Of a stretch of DNA of 64,000 bases, positions 1 through 12,000 are shown in pieces. Each line of letters starts with the position of its first letter. Position 1 is the stretch's first letter. The translations under genes and the position numbers were made by a program. Source of the DNA: Elmis aenea (Eukaryota; Arthropoda; Insecta; Coleoptera; Elmidae). Under the pieces are notes generated by a model. That model made no database searches, was not told the origin of the DNA, and was given only the letters and a program-made list of their open reading frames with translations. Location: contig CANTFG010000257.1 of the NCBI GenBank assembly GCA_947652605.1, forward strand, positions 1 to 64,000. The letters are read 5' to 3'.

Positions 1-750
1 ACTTTTTTTTTCGAAAACGGCTCGTTACATTTTGTTCAAATTTTAGCATGTAATAGAGTTTAATTTTCTTAGTATAATGCCGTTTGTTTCAACTAGTTTG
101 AAATTTAATTTACAAAGTTATTCAAAAAAGTAAAAATTTTGAAAATTTTGAATTTTTTTCTCGAAAACGGCTCATACGATTTTGTTCAAATTTTAGTATG
201 TTATAGAGTTTTATTTTCTTAGTATAATGCCGTTTGTTTCAACTAGTTTGAAATTTAATTTACAAAGTTATTCAAAAAATTAAAAATTTTGAAAATTTTG
301 AAATTTTTTTTCGAAAACGGCTTGTTACATTTTGTTCAAATTTTAGTATGTGTTAGAGTTTAATTTTCTTAGTATAATGCCGTTTGTTTCAACTAGTTTG
401 AAATTTAATTTACAAAGTTATTCAAAAAAGTAAATATTTTGAAAATTTTGAATTTTTTTCTCGAAAACGGCTCATACGATTTTGTTCAAATTTTAGTATG
501 TTATGGAGTTTTATTTTCTTAGTATAATGCCGTTTGTTTCAACTAGTTTGAAATTTAATTTACAAAGTTATTCAAAAAAGTAAAAATTTTGAAAATTTTG
601 AATTTTTTTCTCGAAAACGGCTCATACGATTTTGTTCAAATTTTAGTATGTTATAGAGTTTTATTTTCTTAGTATAATGCCGTTTGTTTCAACTAGTTTG
701 AAATTTAATTTACAAAGTTATTCAAAAAATTAAAAATTTTGAAAATTTTG

Positions 751-900
751 AAATTTTTTTTCGAAAACGGCTCGTTACATTTTGTTCAAATTTTAGCATG
801 TTATAGAGTTTAATTTTCTTAGTATAATGCCGTTTGTTTCAACTAGTTTGAAATTTAATTTACAAAGTTATTCAAAAAAGTAAAAATTTTGAAAATTTTG
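751..900. repeat. Type A monomer (reference copy)
   Basis: Reference for the A monomer, 150 bp, starting at AAATTTTTTTTCG. Diagnostic bases relative to B are A at 3, T at 10, the CTCGTTACAT block at 21-30, C at 47 (TTTTAGCATG), A at 62 (TAATTTTCTT) and G at 130. It contains four CpG sites: TTCGAA, AACGGC, CTCGTT and GCCGTT. All six frames carry a stop in this copy. A dominates together with B in the left 30 kb; further right it is largely replaced by A', which has T at 23. Confidence 0.93.
837..853. other. Quasi-palindrome inside each monomer (positions 87-103)
   Basis: TTTCAACTAGTTTGAAA contains the perfect 8-bp palindrome AACTAGTT, flanked by TTTC and GAAA with one extra T on the right side. 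Equivalently, 6-bp arms TTTCAA and TTGAAA enclose CTAGT. The element recurs at the same place in nearly every A, B, D and E monomer. Type C monomers alter it at 88 (T to C) and 96 (G to T). Right-hand monomers show single changes such as TTTTAACTAG, CAACTAATTT or GTTTAAAATT. Short dyads are a recurrent feature of centromeric satellites; a binding or cruciform role here is speculation. Confidence 0.7.
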
Positions 901-920
901 AATTTTTTTCTCGAAAACGG
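871..920. other. Phased A/T-tract block across the monomer junction
   Basis: From monomer position 121 across the junction to position 20 of the next monomer, runs of A switch to runs of T three times: AAAAATTTT, then AAAATTTT, then AAATTTTTTTT, each separated by a single G, followed by CGAAAACGG. The A-to-T switch points are 8-9 bp apart, close to a helical turn, so intrinsic curvature or a nucleosome-phasing effect is plausible. The 9-bp deletion found in 21 monomers removes exactly one of these units. The 151-bp monomers change the first G to TT in the same block. This is the main site of length variation in the array. Confidence 0.65.
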
Positions 921-1050
921 CTCATACGATTTTGTTCAAATTTTAGTATGTTATAGAGTTTTATTTTCTTAGTATAATGCCGTTTGTTTCAACTAGTTTG
1001 AAATTTAATTTACAAAGTTATTCAAAAAATTAAAAATTTTGAAAATTTTG
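901..1050. repeat. Type B monomer (reference copy)
   Basis: Reference for the B monomer, 150 bp, starting at AATTTTTTTCTCG. It differs from A at nine positions: T at 3, C at 10, the CTCATACGAT block (24, 26, 27, 28), T at 47, T at 62 and T at 130, about 94% identity. It usually follows A to give a 300-bp dimer. A frequent subtype has G at 130, as in 1201-1350, and tends to be followed by another B-headed monomer instead of A. Confidence 0.93.
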
Positions 1051-1350
1051 AAATTTTTTTTCGAAAACGGCTCGTTACATTTTGTTCAAATTTTAGCATG
1101 TTATAGAGTTTAATTTTCTTAGTATAATGCCGTTTGTTTCAACTAGTTTGAAATTTAATTTACAAAGTTATTCAAAAAAGTAAAAATTTTGAAAATTTTG
1201 AATTTTTTTCTCGAAAACGGCTCATACGATTTTGTTCAAATTTTAGTATGTTATAGAGTTTTATTTTCTTAGTATAATGCCGTTTGTTTCAACTAGTTTG
1301 AAATTTAATTTACAAAGTTATTCAAAAAAGTAAAAATTTTGAAAATTTTG

Positions 1351-1500
1351 AATTTTTTTCTCGAAAACGGCTCATACGATTTTGTTCAAATTTTAGTATG
1401 TTATAGAGTTTAATTTTCTTAGTATAATGCCGTTTGTTTCAACTAGTTTGAAATTTAATTTACAAAGTTATTCAAAAAAGTAAATATTTTGAAAATTTTG
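1351..1500. repeat. Type F monomer (B head, A/D-like tail)
   Basis: This monomer has the B head (AATTTTTTTCTCG, CTCATACGAT, T at 47) but A at 62, G at 130 and T at 135 (TAAATATTTT), the last as in D. It therefore looks like a recombinant of B with D between positions 47 and 62. It recurs as a unit at 2551, 4351, 31624, 32074, 37306, 37756 and 39697, where the tail is usually GTTAAAATTTT. Its copies travel with their neighbours, so it spread by block duplication and was not created repeatedly. Confidence 0.75.
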
Positions 1501-1650
1501 AATTTTTTTCTCGAAAACGGCTTATACGATTTTGTTCAAATTTTAGTATGTTATGGAGTTTTATTTTCTTAGTATAATGCCGTTTGTTTCAACTAGTTTG
1601 AAATTTAATTTACAAAGTTATTCAAAAAAGTAAAAATTTTGAAAATTTTG
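1501..1650. repeat. Type E monomer (TTATGGAGTT variant)
   Basis: B-like monomer with T at 23 (CTTATACGAT) and G at 55 (TTATGGAGTT). Copies lie at 1501, 2701, 4501, 5401, 17851, 19951, 20401, 21151 and 27883; a form keeping C at 23 occurs at 451, 1651 and 3751. It almost always follows an F or D monomer and is followed by B. No copy is seen right of 28,032, so it marks the left part of the array. Confidence 0.8.
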
Positions 1651-3300
1651 AATTTTTTTCTCGAAAACGGCTCATACGATTTTGTTCAAATTTTAGTATG
1701 TTATGGAGTTTTATTTTCTTAGTATAATGCCGTTTGTTTCAACTAGTTTGAAATTTAATTTACAAAGTTATTCAAAAAAGTAAAAATTTTGAAAATTTTG
1801 AATTTTTTTCTCGAAAACGGCTCATACGATTTTGTTCAAATTTTAGTATGTTATAGAGTTTTATTTTCTTAGTATAATGCCGTTTGTTTCAACTAGTTTG
1901 AAATTTAATTTACAAAGTTATTCAAAAAATTAAAAATTTTGAAAATTTTGAAATTTTTTTTCGAAAACGGCTCGTTACATTTTGTTCAAATTTTAGCATG
2001 TTATAGAGTTTAATTTTCTTAGTATAATGCCGTTTGTTTCAACTAGTTTGAAATTTAATTTACAAAGTTATTCAAAAAAGTAAAAATTTTGAAAATTTTG
2101 AATTTTTTTCTCGAAAACGGCTCATACGATTTTGTTCAAATTTTAGTATGTTATAGAGTTTTATTTTCTTAGTATAATGCCGTTTGTTTCAACTAGTTTG
2201 AAATTTAATTTACAAAGTTATTCAAAAAATTAAAAATTTTGAAAATTTTGAAATTTTTTTTCGAAAACGGCTCGTTACATTTTGTTCAAATTTTAGCATG
2301 TTATAGAGTTTAATTTTCTTAGTATAATGCCGTTTGTTTCAACTAGTTTGAAATTTAATTTACAAAGTTATTCAAAAAAGTAAAAATTTTGAAAATTTTG
2401 AATTTTTTTCTCGAAAACGGCTCATACGATTTTGTTCAAATTTTAGTATGTTATAGAGTTTTATTTTCTTAGTATAATGCCGTTTGTTTCAACTAGTTTG
2501 AAATTTAATTTACAAAGTTATTCAAAAAAGTAAAAATTTTGAAAATTTTGAATTTTTTTCTCGAAAACGGCTCATACGATTTTGTTCAAATTTTAGTATG
2601 TTATAGAGTTTAATTTTCTTAGTATAATGCCGTTTGTTTCAACTAGTTTGAAATTTAATTTACAAAGTTATTCAAAAAAGTAAATATTTTGAAAATTTTG
2701 AATTTTTTTCTCGAAAACGGCTTATACGATTTTGTTCAAATTTTAGTATGTTATGGAGTTTTATTTTCTTAGTATAATGCCGTTTGTTTCAACTAGTTTG
2801 AAATTTAATTTACAAAGTTATTCAAAAAAGTAAAAATTTTGAAAATTTTGAATTTTTTTCTCGAAAACGGCTCATACGATTTTGTTCAAATTTTAGTATG
2901 TTATAGAGTTTTATTTTCTTAGTATAATGCCGTTTGTTTCAACTAGTTTGAAATTTAATTTACAAAGTTATTCAAAAAATTAAAAATTTTGAAAATTTTG
3001 AAATTTTTTTTCGAAAACGGCTCGTTACATTTTGTTCAAATTTTAGCATGTTATAGAGTTTAATTTTCTTAGTATAATGCCGTTTGTTTCAACTAGTTTG
3101 AAATTTAATTTACAAAGTTATTCAAAAAAGTAAAAATTTTGAAAATTTTGAATTTTTTTCTCGAAAACGGCTCATACGATTTTGTTCAAATTTTAGTATG
3201 TTATAGAGTTTTATTTTCTTAGTATAATGCCGTTTGTTTCAACTAGTTTGAAATTTAATTTACAAAGTTATTCAAAAAATTAAAAATTTTGAAAATTTTG

Positions 3301-3450
3301 AAATTTTTTTTCGAAAACGGCTCGTTACATTTTGTTCAAATTTTAGCATGTTATAGAGTTTAATTTTCTTAGTATAATGCCGTTTGTCTCAACTATTTTG
3401 AAATGTAATTTACAAAGTTATTCAAAAAATTAAAAATTTTGAAAATTTTG
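3301..3450. repeat. Type C monomer (clustered GTCTC / ACTATTTTG / AAATGTAATT)
   Basis: A-headed monomer with three changes inside 18 bp: T88C, G96T and T105G, plus T at 130. I count 21 copies: 3301, 5101, 6001, 6751, 7201, 8701, 9601, 10201, 12301, 15001, 15601, 16501, 18451, 21883, 23683, 26233, 28483, 31324, 34765, 37006 and 39397. Nineteen are followed by a D-type monomer. Two of the changes fall in the quasi-palindrome that other monomers keep. None is present right of 39,546. Confidence 0.85.
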
Positions 3451-3600
3451 AAATTTTTTTTCGAAAACGGCTTGTTACATTTTGTTCAAATTTTAGTATG
3501 TTATAGAGTTTAATTTTCTTAGTATAATGCCGTTTGTTTCAACTAGTTTGAAATTTAATTTACAAAGTTATTCAAAAAAGTAAATATTTTGAAAATTTTG
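3451..3600. repeat. Type D monomer (CTTGTTACAT, AGTATG, TAAATATTTT)
   Basis: A-headed monomer with T at 23, T at 47 and T at 135. It is the normal partner of C, forming a 300-bp C-D block inserted between A-B dimers. It also occurs without C, before E or F monomers (17701, 19801, 20251, 21001, 31924, 37606). Two copies, 301-450 and 3601-3750, have TGTTAGAGTT in place of TTATAGAGTT. The last D-like monomer starts at 39547. Confidence 0.8.
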
Positions 3601-6000
3601 AAATTTTTTTTCGAAAACGGCTTGTTACATTTTGTTCAAATTTTAGTATGTGTTAGAGTTTAATTTTCTTAGTATAATGCCGTTTGTTTCAACTAGTTTG
3701 AAATTTAATTTACAAAGTTATTCAAAAAAGTAAATATTTTGAAAATTTTGAATTTTTTTCTCGAAAACGGCTCATACGATTTTGTTCAAATTTTAGTATG
3801 TTATGGAGTTTTATTTTCTTAGTATAATGCCATTTGTTTCAACTAGTTTGAAATTTAATTTACAAAGTTATTCAAAAAAGTAAAAATTTTGAAAATTTTG
3901 AATTTTTTTCTCGAAAACGGCTCATACGATTTTGTTCAAATTTTAGTATGTTATAGAGTTTTATTTTCTTAGTATAATGCCGTTTGTTTCAACTAGTTTG
4001 AAATTTAATTTACAAAGTTATTCAAAAAATTAAAAATTTTGAAAATTTTGAAATTTTTTTTCGAAAACGGCTCGTTACATTTTGTTCAAATTTTAGCATG
4101 TTATAGAGTTTAATTTTCTTAGTATAATGCCGTTTGTTTCAACTAGTTTGAAATTTAATTTACAAAGTTATTCAAAAAAGTAAAAATTTTGAAAATTTTG
4201 AATTTTTTTCTCGAAAACGGCTCATACGATTTTGTTCAAATTTTAGTATGTTATAGAGTTTTATTTTCTTAGTATAATGCCGTTTGTTTCAACTAGTTTG
4301 AAATTTAATTTACAAAGTTATTCAAAAAAGTAAAAATTTTGAAAATTTTGAATTTTTTTCTCGAAAACGGCTCATACGATTTTGTTCAAATTTTAGTATG
4401 TTATAGAGTTTAATTTTCTTAGTATAATGCCGTTTGTTTCAACTAGTTTGAAATTTAATTTACAAAGTTATTCAAAAAAGTAAATATTTTGAAAATTTTG
4501 AATTTTTTTCTCGAAAACGGCTTATACGATTTTGTTCAAATTTTAGTATGTTATGGAGTTTTATTTTCTTAGTATAATGCCGTTTGTTTCAACTAGTTTG
4601 AAATTTAATTTACAAAGTTATTCAAAAAAGTAAAAATTTTGAAAATTTTGAATTTTTTTCTCGAAAACGGCTCATACGATTTTGTTCAAATTTTAGTATG
4701 TTATAGAGTTTTATTTTCTTAGTATAATGCCGTTTGTTTCAACTAGTTTGAAATTTAATTTACAAAGTTATTCAAAAAATTAAAAATTTTGAAAATTTTG
4801 AAATTTTTTTTCGAAAACGGCTCGTTACATTTTGTTCAAATTTTAGCATGTTATAGAGTTTAATTTTCTTAGTATAATGCCGTTTGTTTCAACTAGTTTG
4901 AAATTTAATTTACAAAGTTATTCAAAAAAGTAAAAATTTTGAAAATTTTGAATTTTTTTCTCGAAAACGGCTCATACGATTTTGTTCAAATTTTAGTATG
5001 TTATAGAGTTTTATTTTCTTAGTATAATGCCGTTTGTTTCAACTAGTTTGAAATTTAATTTACAAAGTTATTCAAAAAATTAAAAATTTTGAAAATTTTG
5101 AAATTTTTTTTCGAAAACGGCTCGTTACATTTTGTTCAAATTTTAGCATGTTATAGAGTTTAATTTTCTTAGTATAATGCTGTTTGTCTCAACTATTTTG
5201 AAATGTAATTTACAAAGTTATTCAAAAAATTAAAAATTTTGAAAATTTTGAAATTTTTTTTCGAAAACGGCTTGTTACATTTTGTTCAAATTTTAGTATG
5301 TTATAGAGTTTAATTTTCTTAGTATAATGCCGTTTGTTTCAACTAGTTTGAAATTTAATTTACAAAGTTATTCAAAAAAGTAAATATTTTGAAAATTTTG
5401 AATTTTTTTCTCGAAAACGGCTTATACGATTTTGTTCAAATTTTAGTATGTTATGGAGTTTTATTTTCTTAGTATAATGCCGTTTGTTTCAACTAGTTTG
5501 AAATTTAATTTACAAAGTTATTCAAAAAAGTAAAAATTTTGAAAATTTTGAATTTTTTTCTCGAAAACGGCTCATACGATTTTGTTCAAATTTTAGTATG
5601 TTATAGAGTTTTATTTTCTTAGTATAATGCCGTTTGTTTCAACTAGTTTGAAATTTAATTTACAAAGTTATTCAAAAAATTAAAAATTTTGAAAATTTTG
5701 AAATTTTTTTTCGAAAACGGCTCGTTACATTTTGTTCAAATTTTAGCATGTTATAGAGTTTAATTTTCTTAGTATAATGCCGTTTGTTTCAACTAGTTTG
5801 AAATTTAATTTACAAAGTTATTCAAAAAAGTAAAAATTTTGAAAATTTTGAATTTTTTTCTCGAAAACGGCTCATACGATTTTGTTCAAATTTTAGTATG
5901 TTATAGAGTTTTATTTTCTTAGTATAATGCCGTTTGTTTCAACTAGTTTGAAATTTAATTTACAAAGTTATTCAAAAAATTAAAAATTTTGAAAATTTTG

Positions 6001-9000
6001 AAATTTTTTTTCGAAAACGGCTCGTTACATTTTGTTCAAATTTTAGCATGTTATAGAGTTTAATTTTCTTAGTATAATGCCGTTTGTCTCAACTATTTTG
6101 AAATGTAATTTACAAAGTTATTCAAAAAATTAAATATTTTGAAAATTTTGAAATTTTTTTTCGAAAACGGCTCGTTACATTTTGTTCAAATTTTAGCATG
6201 TTATAGAGTTTAATTTTCTTAGTATAATGCCGTTTGTTTCAACTAGTTTGAAATTTAATTTACAAAGTTATTCAAAAAAGTAAAAATTTTGAAAATTTTG
6301 AATTTTTTTCTCGAAAACGGCTCATACGATTTTGTTCAAATTTTAGTATGTTATAGAGTTTTATTTTCTTAGTATAATGCCGTTTGTTTCAACTAGTTTG
6401 AAATTTAATTTACAAAGTTATTCAAAAAATTAAAAATTTTGAAAATTTTGAAATTTTTTTTCGAAAACGGCTCGTTACATTTTGTTCAAATTTTAGCATG
6501 TTATAGAGTTTAATTTTCTTAGTATAATGCCGTTTGTTTCAACTAGTTTGAAATTTAATTTACAAAGTTATTCAAAAAAGTAAAAATTTTGAAAATTTTG
6601 AATTTCTTTCTCGAAAACGGCTCATACGATTTTGTTCAAATTTTAGTATGTTATAGAGTTTTATTTTCTTAGTATAATGCCGTTTGTTTCAACTAGTTTG
6701 AAATTTAATTTACAAAGTTATTCAAAAAATTAAAAATTTTGAAAATTTTGAAATTTTTTTTCGAAAACGGCTCGTTACATTTTGTTCAAATTTTAGCATG
6801 TTATAGAGTTTAATTTTCTTAGTATAATGCCGTTTGTCTCAACTATTTTGAAATGTAATTTACAAAGTTATTCAAAAAATTAAAAATTTTGAAAATTTTG
6901 AAATTTTTTTTCGAAAACGGCTTGTTACATTTTGTTCAAATTTTAGTATGTTATAGAGTTTAATTTTCTTAGTATAATGCCGTTTGTTTCAACTAGTTTG
7001 AAATTTAATTTACAAAGTTATTCAAAAAAGTAAAAATTTTGAAAATTTTGAATTTTTTTCTCGAAAACGGCTCATACGATTTTGTTCAAATTTTAGTATG
7101 TTATAGAGTTTTATTTTCTTAGTATAATGCCGTTTGTTTCAACTAGTTTGAAATTTAATTTACAAAGTTATTCAAAAAATTAAAAATTTTGAAAATTTTG
7201 ATTTTTTTTTTCGAAAACGGCTCGTTACATTTTGTTCAAATTTTAGCATGTTATAGAGTTTAATTTTCTTAGTATAATGCCGTTTGTCTCAACTATTTTG
7301 AAATGTAATTTACAAAGTTATTTAAAAAATTAAAAATTTTGAAAATTTTGAATTTTTTTTTCGAAAACGGCATGTTACATTTTGTTCAAATTTTAGTATG
7401 TTATAGAGTTTAATTTTCTTAGTATAATGCCGTTTGTTTCAACTAGTTTGAAATTTAATTTACAAAGTTATTCAAAAAAGTAAATATTTTGAAAATTTTG
7501 AAATTTTTTTTCGAAAACGGCTCGTTACATTTTGTTCAAATTTTAGCATGTTATAGAGTTTAATTTTCTTAGTATAATGCCGTTTGTTTCAACTAGTTTG
7601 AAATTTAATTTACAAAGTTATTCAAAAAAGTAAAAATTTTGAAAATTTTGAATTTTTTTCTCGAAAACGGCTCATACGATTTTGTTCAAATTTTAGTATG
7701 TTATAGAGTTTTATTTTCTTAGTATAATGCCGTTTGTTTCAACTAGTTTGAAATTTAATTTACAAAGTTATTCAAAAAATTAAAAATTTTGAAAATTTTG
7801 AAATTTTTTTTCGAAAACGGCTCGTTACATTTTGTTCAAATTTTAGCATGTTATAGAGTTTAATTTTCTTAGTATAATGCCGTTTGTTTCAACTAGTTTG
7901 AAATTTAATTTACAAAGTTATTCAAAAAAGTAAAAATTTTGAAAATTTTGAATTTTTTTCTCGAAAACGGCTCATACGATTTTGTTCAAATTTTAGCATG
8001 TTATAGAGTTTAATTTTCTTAGTATAATGCCGTTTGTTTCAACTAGTTTGAAATTTAATTTACAAAGTTATTCAAAAAATTAAAAATTTTGAAAATTTTG
8101 AAATTTTTTTTCGAAAACGGCTCGTTACATTTTGTTCAAATTTTAGCATGTTATAGAGTTTAATTTTCTTAGTATAATGCCGTTTGTTTCAACTAGTTTG
8201 AAATTTAATTTACAAAGTTATTCAAAAAAGTAAAAATTTTGAAAATTTTGAATTTTTTTCTCGAAAACGGCTCATACGATTTTGTTCAAATTTTAGTATG
8301 TTATAGAGTTTTATTTTCTTAGTATAATGCCGTTTGTTTCAACTAGTTTGAAATTTAATTTACAAAGTTATTCAAAAAATTAAAAATTTTGAAAATTTTG
8401 AAATTTTTTTTCGAAAACGGCTCGTTACATTTTGTTCAAATTTTAGCATGTTATAGAGTTTAATTTTCTTAGTATAATGCCGTTTGTTTCAACTAGTTTG
8501 AAATTTAATTTACAAAGTTATTCAAAAAAGTAAAAATTTTGAAAATTTTGAATTTTTTTCTCGAAAACGGCTCATACGATTTTGTTCAAATTTTAGTATG
8601 TTATAGAGTTTTATTTTCTTAGTATAATGCCGTTTGTTTCAACTAGTTTGAAATTTAATTTACAAAGTTATTCAAAAAATTAAAAATTTTGAAAATTTTG
8701 AAATTTTTTTTCGAAAACGGCTCGTTACATTTTGTTCAAATTTTAGCATGTTATAGAGTTTAATTTTCTTAGTATAATGCCGTTTGTCTCAACTATTTTG
8801 AAATGTAATTTACAAAGTTATTCAAAAAATTAAAAATTTTGAAAATTTTGAAATTTTTTTTCGAAAACGGCTTGTTACATTTTGTTCAAATTTTAGTATG
8901 TTATAGAGTTTAATTTTCTTAGTATAATGCCGTTTGTTTCAACTAGTTTGAAATTTAATTTACAAAGTTATTCAAAAAAGTAAATATTTTGAAAATTTTG

Positions 9001-12000
9001 AAATTTTTTTTCGAAAACGGCTCGTTACATTTTGTTCAAATTTTAGCATGTTATAGAGTTTAATTTTCTTAGTATAATGCCGTTTGTTTCAACTAGTTTG
9101 AAATTTAATTTACAAAGTTATTCAAAAAAGTAAAAATTTTGAAAATTTTGAATTTTTTTCTCGAAAACGGCTCATACGATTTTGTTCAAATTTTAGTATG
9201 TTATAGAGTTTTATTTTCTTAGTATAATGCCGTTTGTTTCAACTAGTTTGAAATTTAATTTACAAAGTTATTCAAAAAATTAAAAATTTTGAAAATTTTG
9301 AAATTTTTTTTCGAAAACGGCTCGTTACATTTTGTTCAAATTTTAGCATGTTATAGAGTTTAATTTTCTTAGTATAATGCCGTTTGTTTCAACTAGTTTG
9401 AAATTTAATTTACAAAGTTATTCAAAAAAGTAAAAATTTTGAAAATTTTGAATTTTTTTCTCGAAAACGGCTCATACGATTTTGTTCAAATTTTAGTATG
9501 TTATAGAGTTTTATTTTCTTAGTATAATGCCGTTTGTTTCAACTAGTTTGAAATTTAATTTACAAAGTTATTCAAAAAATTAAAAATTTTGAAAATTTTG
9601 AAATTTTTTTTCGAAAACGGCTCGTTACATTTTGTTCAAATTTTAGCATGTTATAGAGTTTAATTTTCTTAGTATAATGCCGTTTGTCTCAACTATTTTG
9701 AAATGTAATTTACAAAGTTATTCAAAAAATTAAAAATTTTGAAAATTTTGAAATTTTTTTTCGAAAACGGCTTGTTACATTTTGTTCAAATTTTAGTATG
9801 TTATAGAGTTTTATTTTCTTAGTATAATGCCGTTTGTTTCAACTAGTTTGAAATTTAATTTACAAAGTTATTCAAAAAAGTAAATATTTTGAAAATTTTG
9901 AAATTTTTTTTCGAAAACGGCTCGTTACATTTTGTTCAAATTTTAGCATGTTATAGAGTTTAATTTTCTTAGTATAATGCCGTTTGTTTCAACTAGTTTG
10001 AAATTTAATTTACAAAGTTATTCAAAAAAGTAAAAATTTTGAAAATTTTGAATTTTTTTCTCGAAAACGGCTCATACGATTTTGTTCAAATTTTAGTATG
10101 TTATAGAGTTTTATTTTCTTAGTATAATGCCGTTTGTTTCAACTAGTTTGAAATTTAATTTACAAAGTTATTCAAAAAATTAAAAATTTTGAAAATTTTG
10201 AAATTTTTTTTCGAAAACGGCTCGTTACATTTTGTTCAAATTTTAGCATGTTATAGAGTTTAATTTTCTTAGTATAATGCCGTTTGTCTCAACTATTTTG
10301 AAATGTAATTTACAAAGTTATTCAAAAAATTAAAAATTTTGAAAATTTTGAAATTTTTTTTCGAAAACGGCTTGTTACATTTTGTTCAAATTTTAGTATG
10401 TTATAGAGTTTTATTTTCTTAGTATAATGCCGTTTGTTTCAACTAGTTTGAAATTTAATTTACAAAGTTATTCAAAAAAGTAAATATTTTGAAAATTTTG
10501 AAATTTTTTTTCGAAAACGGCTCGTTACATTTTGTTCAAATTTTAGCATGTTATAGAGTTTAATTTTCTTAGTATAATGCCGTTTGTTTCAACTAGTTTG
10601 AAATTTAATTTACAAAGTTATTCAAAAAAGTAAAAATTTTGAAAATTTTGAATTTTTTTCTCGAAAACGGCTCATACGATTTTGTTCAAATTTTAGTATG
10701 TTATAGAGTTTTATTTTCTTAGTATAATGCCGTTTGTTTCAACTAGTTTGAAATTTAATTTACAAAGTTATTCAAAAAATTAAAAATTTTGAAAATTTTG
10801 AAATTTTTTTTCGAAAACGGCTCGTTACATTTTGTTCAAATTTTAGCATGTTATAGAGTTTAATTTTCTTAGTATAATGCCGTTTGTTTCAACTAGTTTG
10901 AAATTTAATTTACAAAGTTATTCAAAAAAGTAAAAATTTTGAAAATTTTGAATTTTTTTCTCGAAAACGGCTCATACGATTTTGTTCAAATTTTAGTATG
11001 TTATAGAGTTTTATTTTCTTAGTATAATGCCGTTTGTTTCAACTAGTTTGAAATTTAATTTACAAAGTTATTCAAAAAATTAAAAATTTTGAAAATTTTG
11101 AAATTTTTTTTCGAAAACGGCTCGTTACATTTTGTTCAAATTTTAGCATGTTATAGAGTTTAATTTTCTTAGTATAATGCCGTTTGTTTCAACTAGTTTG
11201 AAATTTAATTTACAAAGTTATTCAAAAAAGTAAAAATTTTGAAAATTTTGAATTTCTTTCTCGAAAACGGCTCATACGATTTTGTTCAAATTTTAGTATG
11301 TTATAGAGTTTTATTTTCTTAGTATAATGCCGTTTGTTTCAACTAGTTTGAAATTTAATTTACAAAGTTATTCAAAAAAGTAAAAATTTTGAAAATTTTG
11401 AATTTTTTTCTCGAAAACGGCTCATACGATTTTGTTCAAATTTTAGTATGTTATAGAGTTTTATTTTCTTAGTATAATGCCGTTTGTTTCAACTAGTTTG
11501 AAATTTAATTTACAAAGTTATTCAAAAAATTAAAAATTTTGAAAATTTTGAATTTTTTTCTCGAAAACGGCTCATACGATTTTGTTCAAATTTTAGTATG
11601 TTATAGAGTTTTATTTTCTTAGTATAATGCCGTTTGTTTCAACTAGTTTGAAATTTAATTTACAAAGTTATTCAAAAAATTAAAAATTTTGAAAATTTTG
11701 AAATTTTTTTTCGAAAACGGCTCGTTACATTTTGTTCAAATTTTAGCATGTTATAGAGTTTAATTTTCTTAGTATAATGCCGTTTGTTTCAACTAGTTTG
11801 AAATTTAATTTACAAAGTTATTCAAAAAAGTAAAAATTTTGAAAATTTTGAATTTTTTTCTCGAAAACGGCTCATACGATTTTGTTCAAATTTTAGTATG
11901 TTATAGAGTTTTATTTTCTTAGTATAATGCCGTTTGTTTCAACTAGTTTGAAATTTAATTTACAAAGTTATTCAAAAAATTAAAAATTTTGAAAATTTTG

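Larger units (their letters stand above)
601..2850. repeat. Two copies of a seven-monomer HOR (1,050 bp)
   Basis: Monomer order B, A, B, A, B(G130), F, E occupies 601-1650 and again 1801-2850; the two copies look the same by eye. They are separated by one extra E-like monomer (1651-1800, C at 23), which gives 1,200-bp spacing. A shorter relative lacking one A-B dimer, with order B, A, B(G130), F, E, lies at 3901-4650. This shows HOR length changing in steps of whole monomers or dimers. Confidence 0.8.
1..6000. repeat. Domain 1: E/F/D-rich complex HORs
   Basis: Forty monomers in perfect 150-bp register. A-B dimers alternate with F-E and C-D or D-E runs, giving an irregular succession in which the TTATGGAGTT marker recurs every 600 to 1,200 bp or so. 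The first monomer starts ACTTTT and has TAATAGAGTT, unlike others. Nothing but satellite is present. Confidence 0.85.

Noticed and set aside
760..776. CENP-B box in TTTCGAAAACGGCTCGT
   Set aside because: Only six of the nine core positions of the mammalian-type box match in A monomers, the GGG part is not kept, and B monomers have CTCG in place of TTCG.
821..832. AGTATAATGCCG as a bacterial -10 (TATAAT) promoter
   Set aside because: The hexamer occurs once per monomer as part of an AT-rich satellite with no gene behind it; the genome context is eukaryotic.
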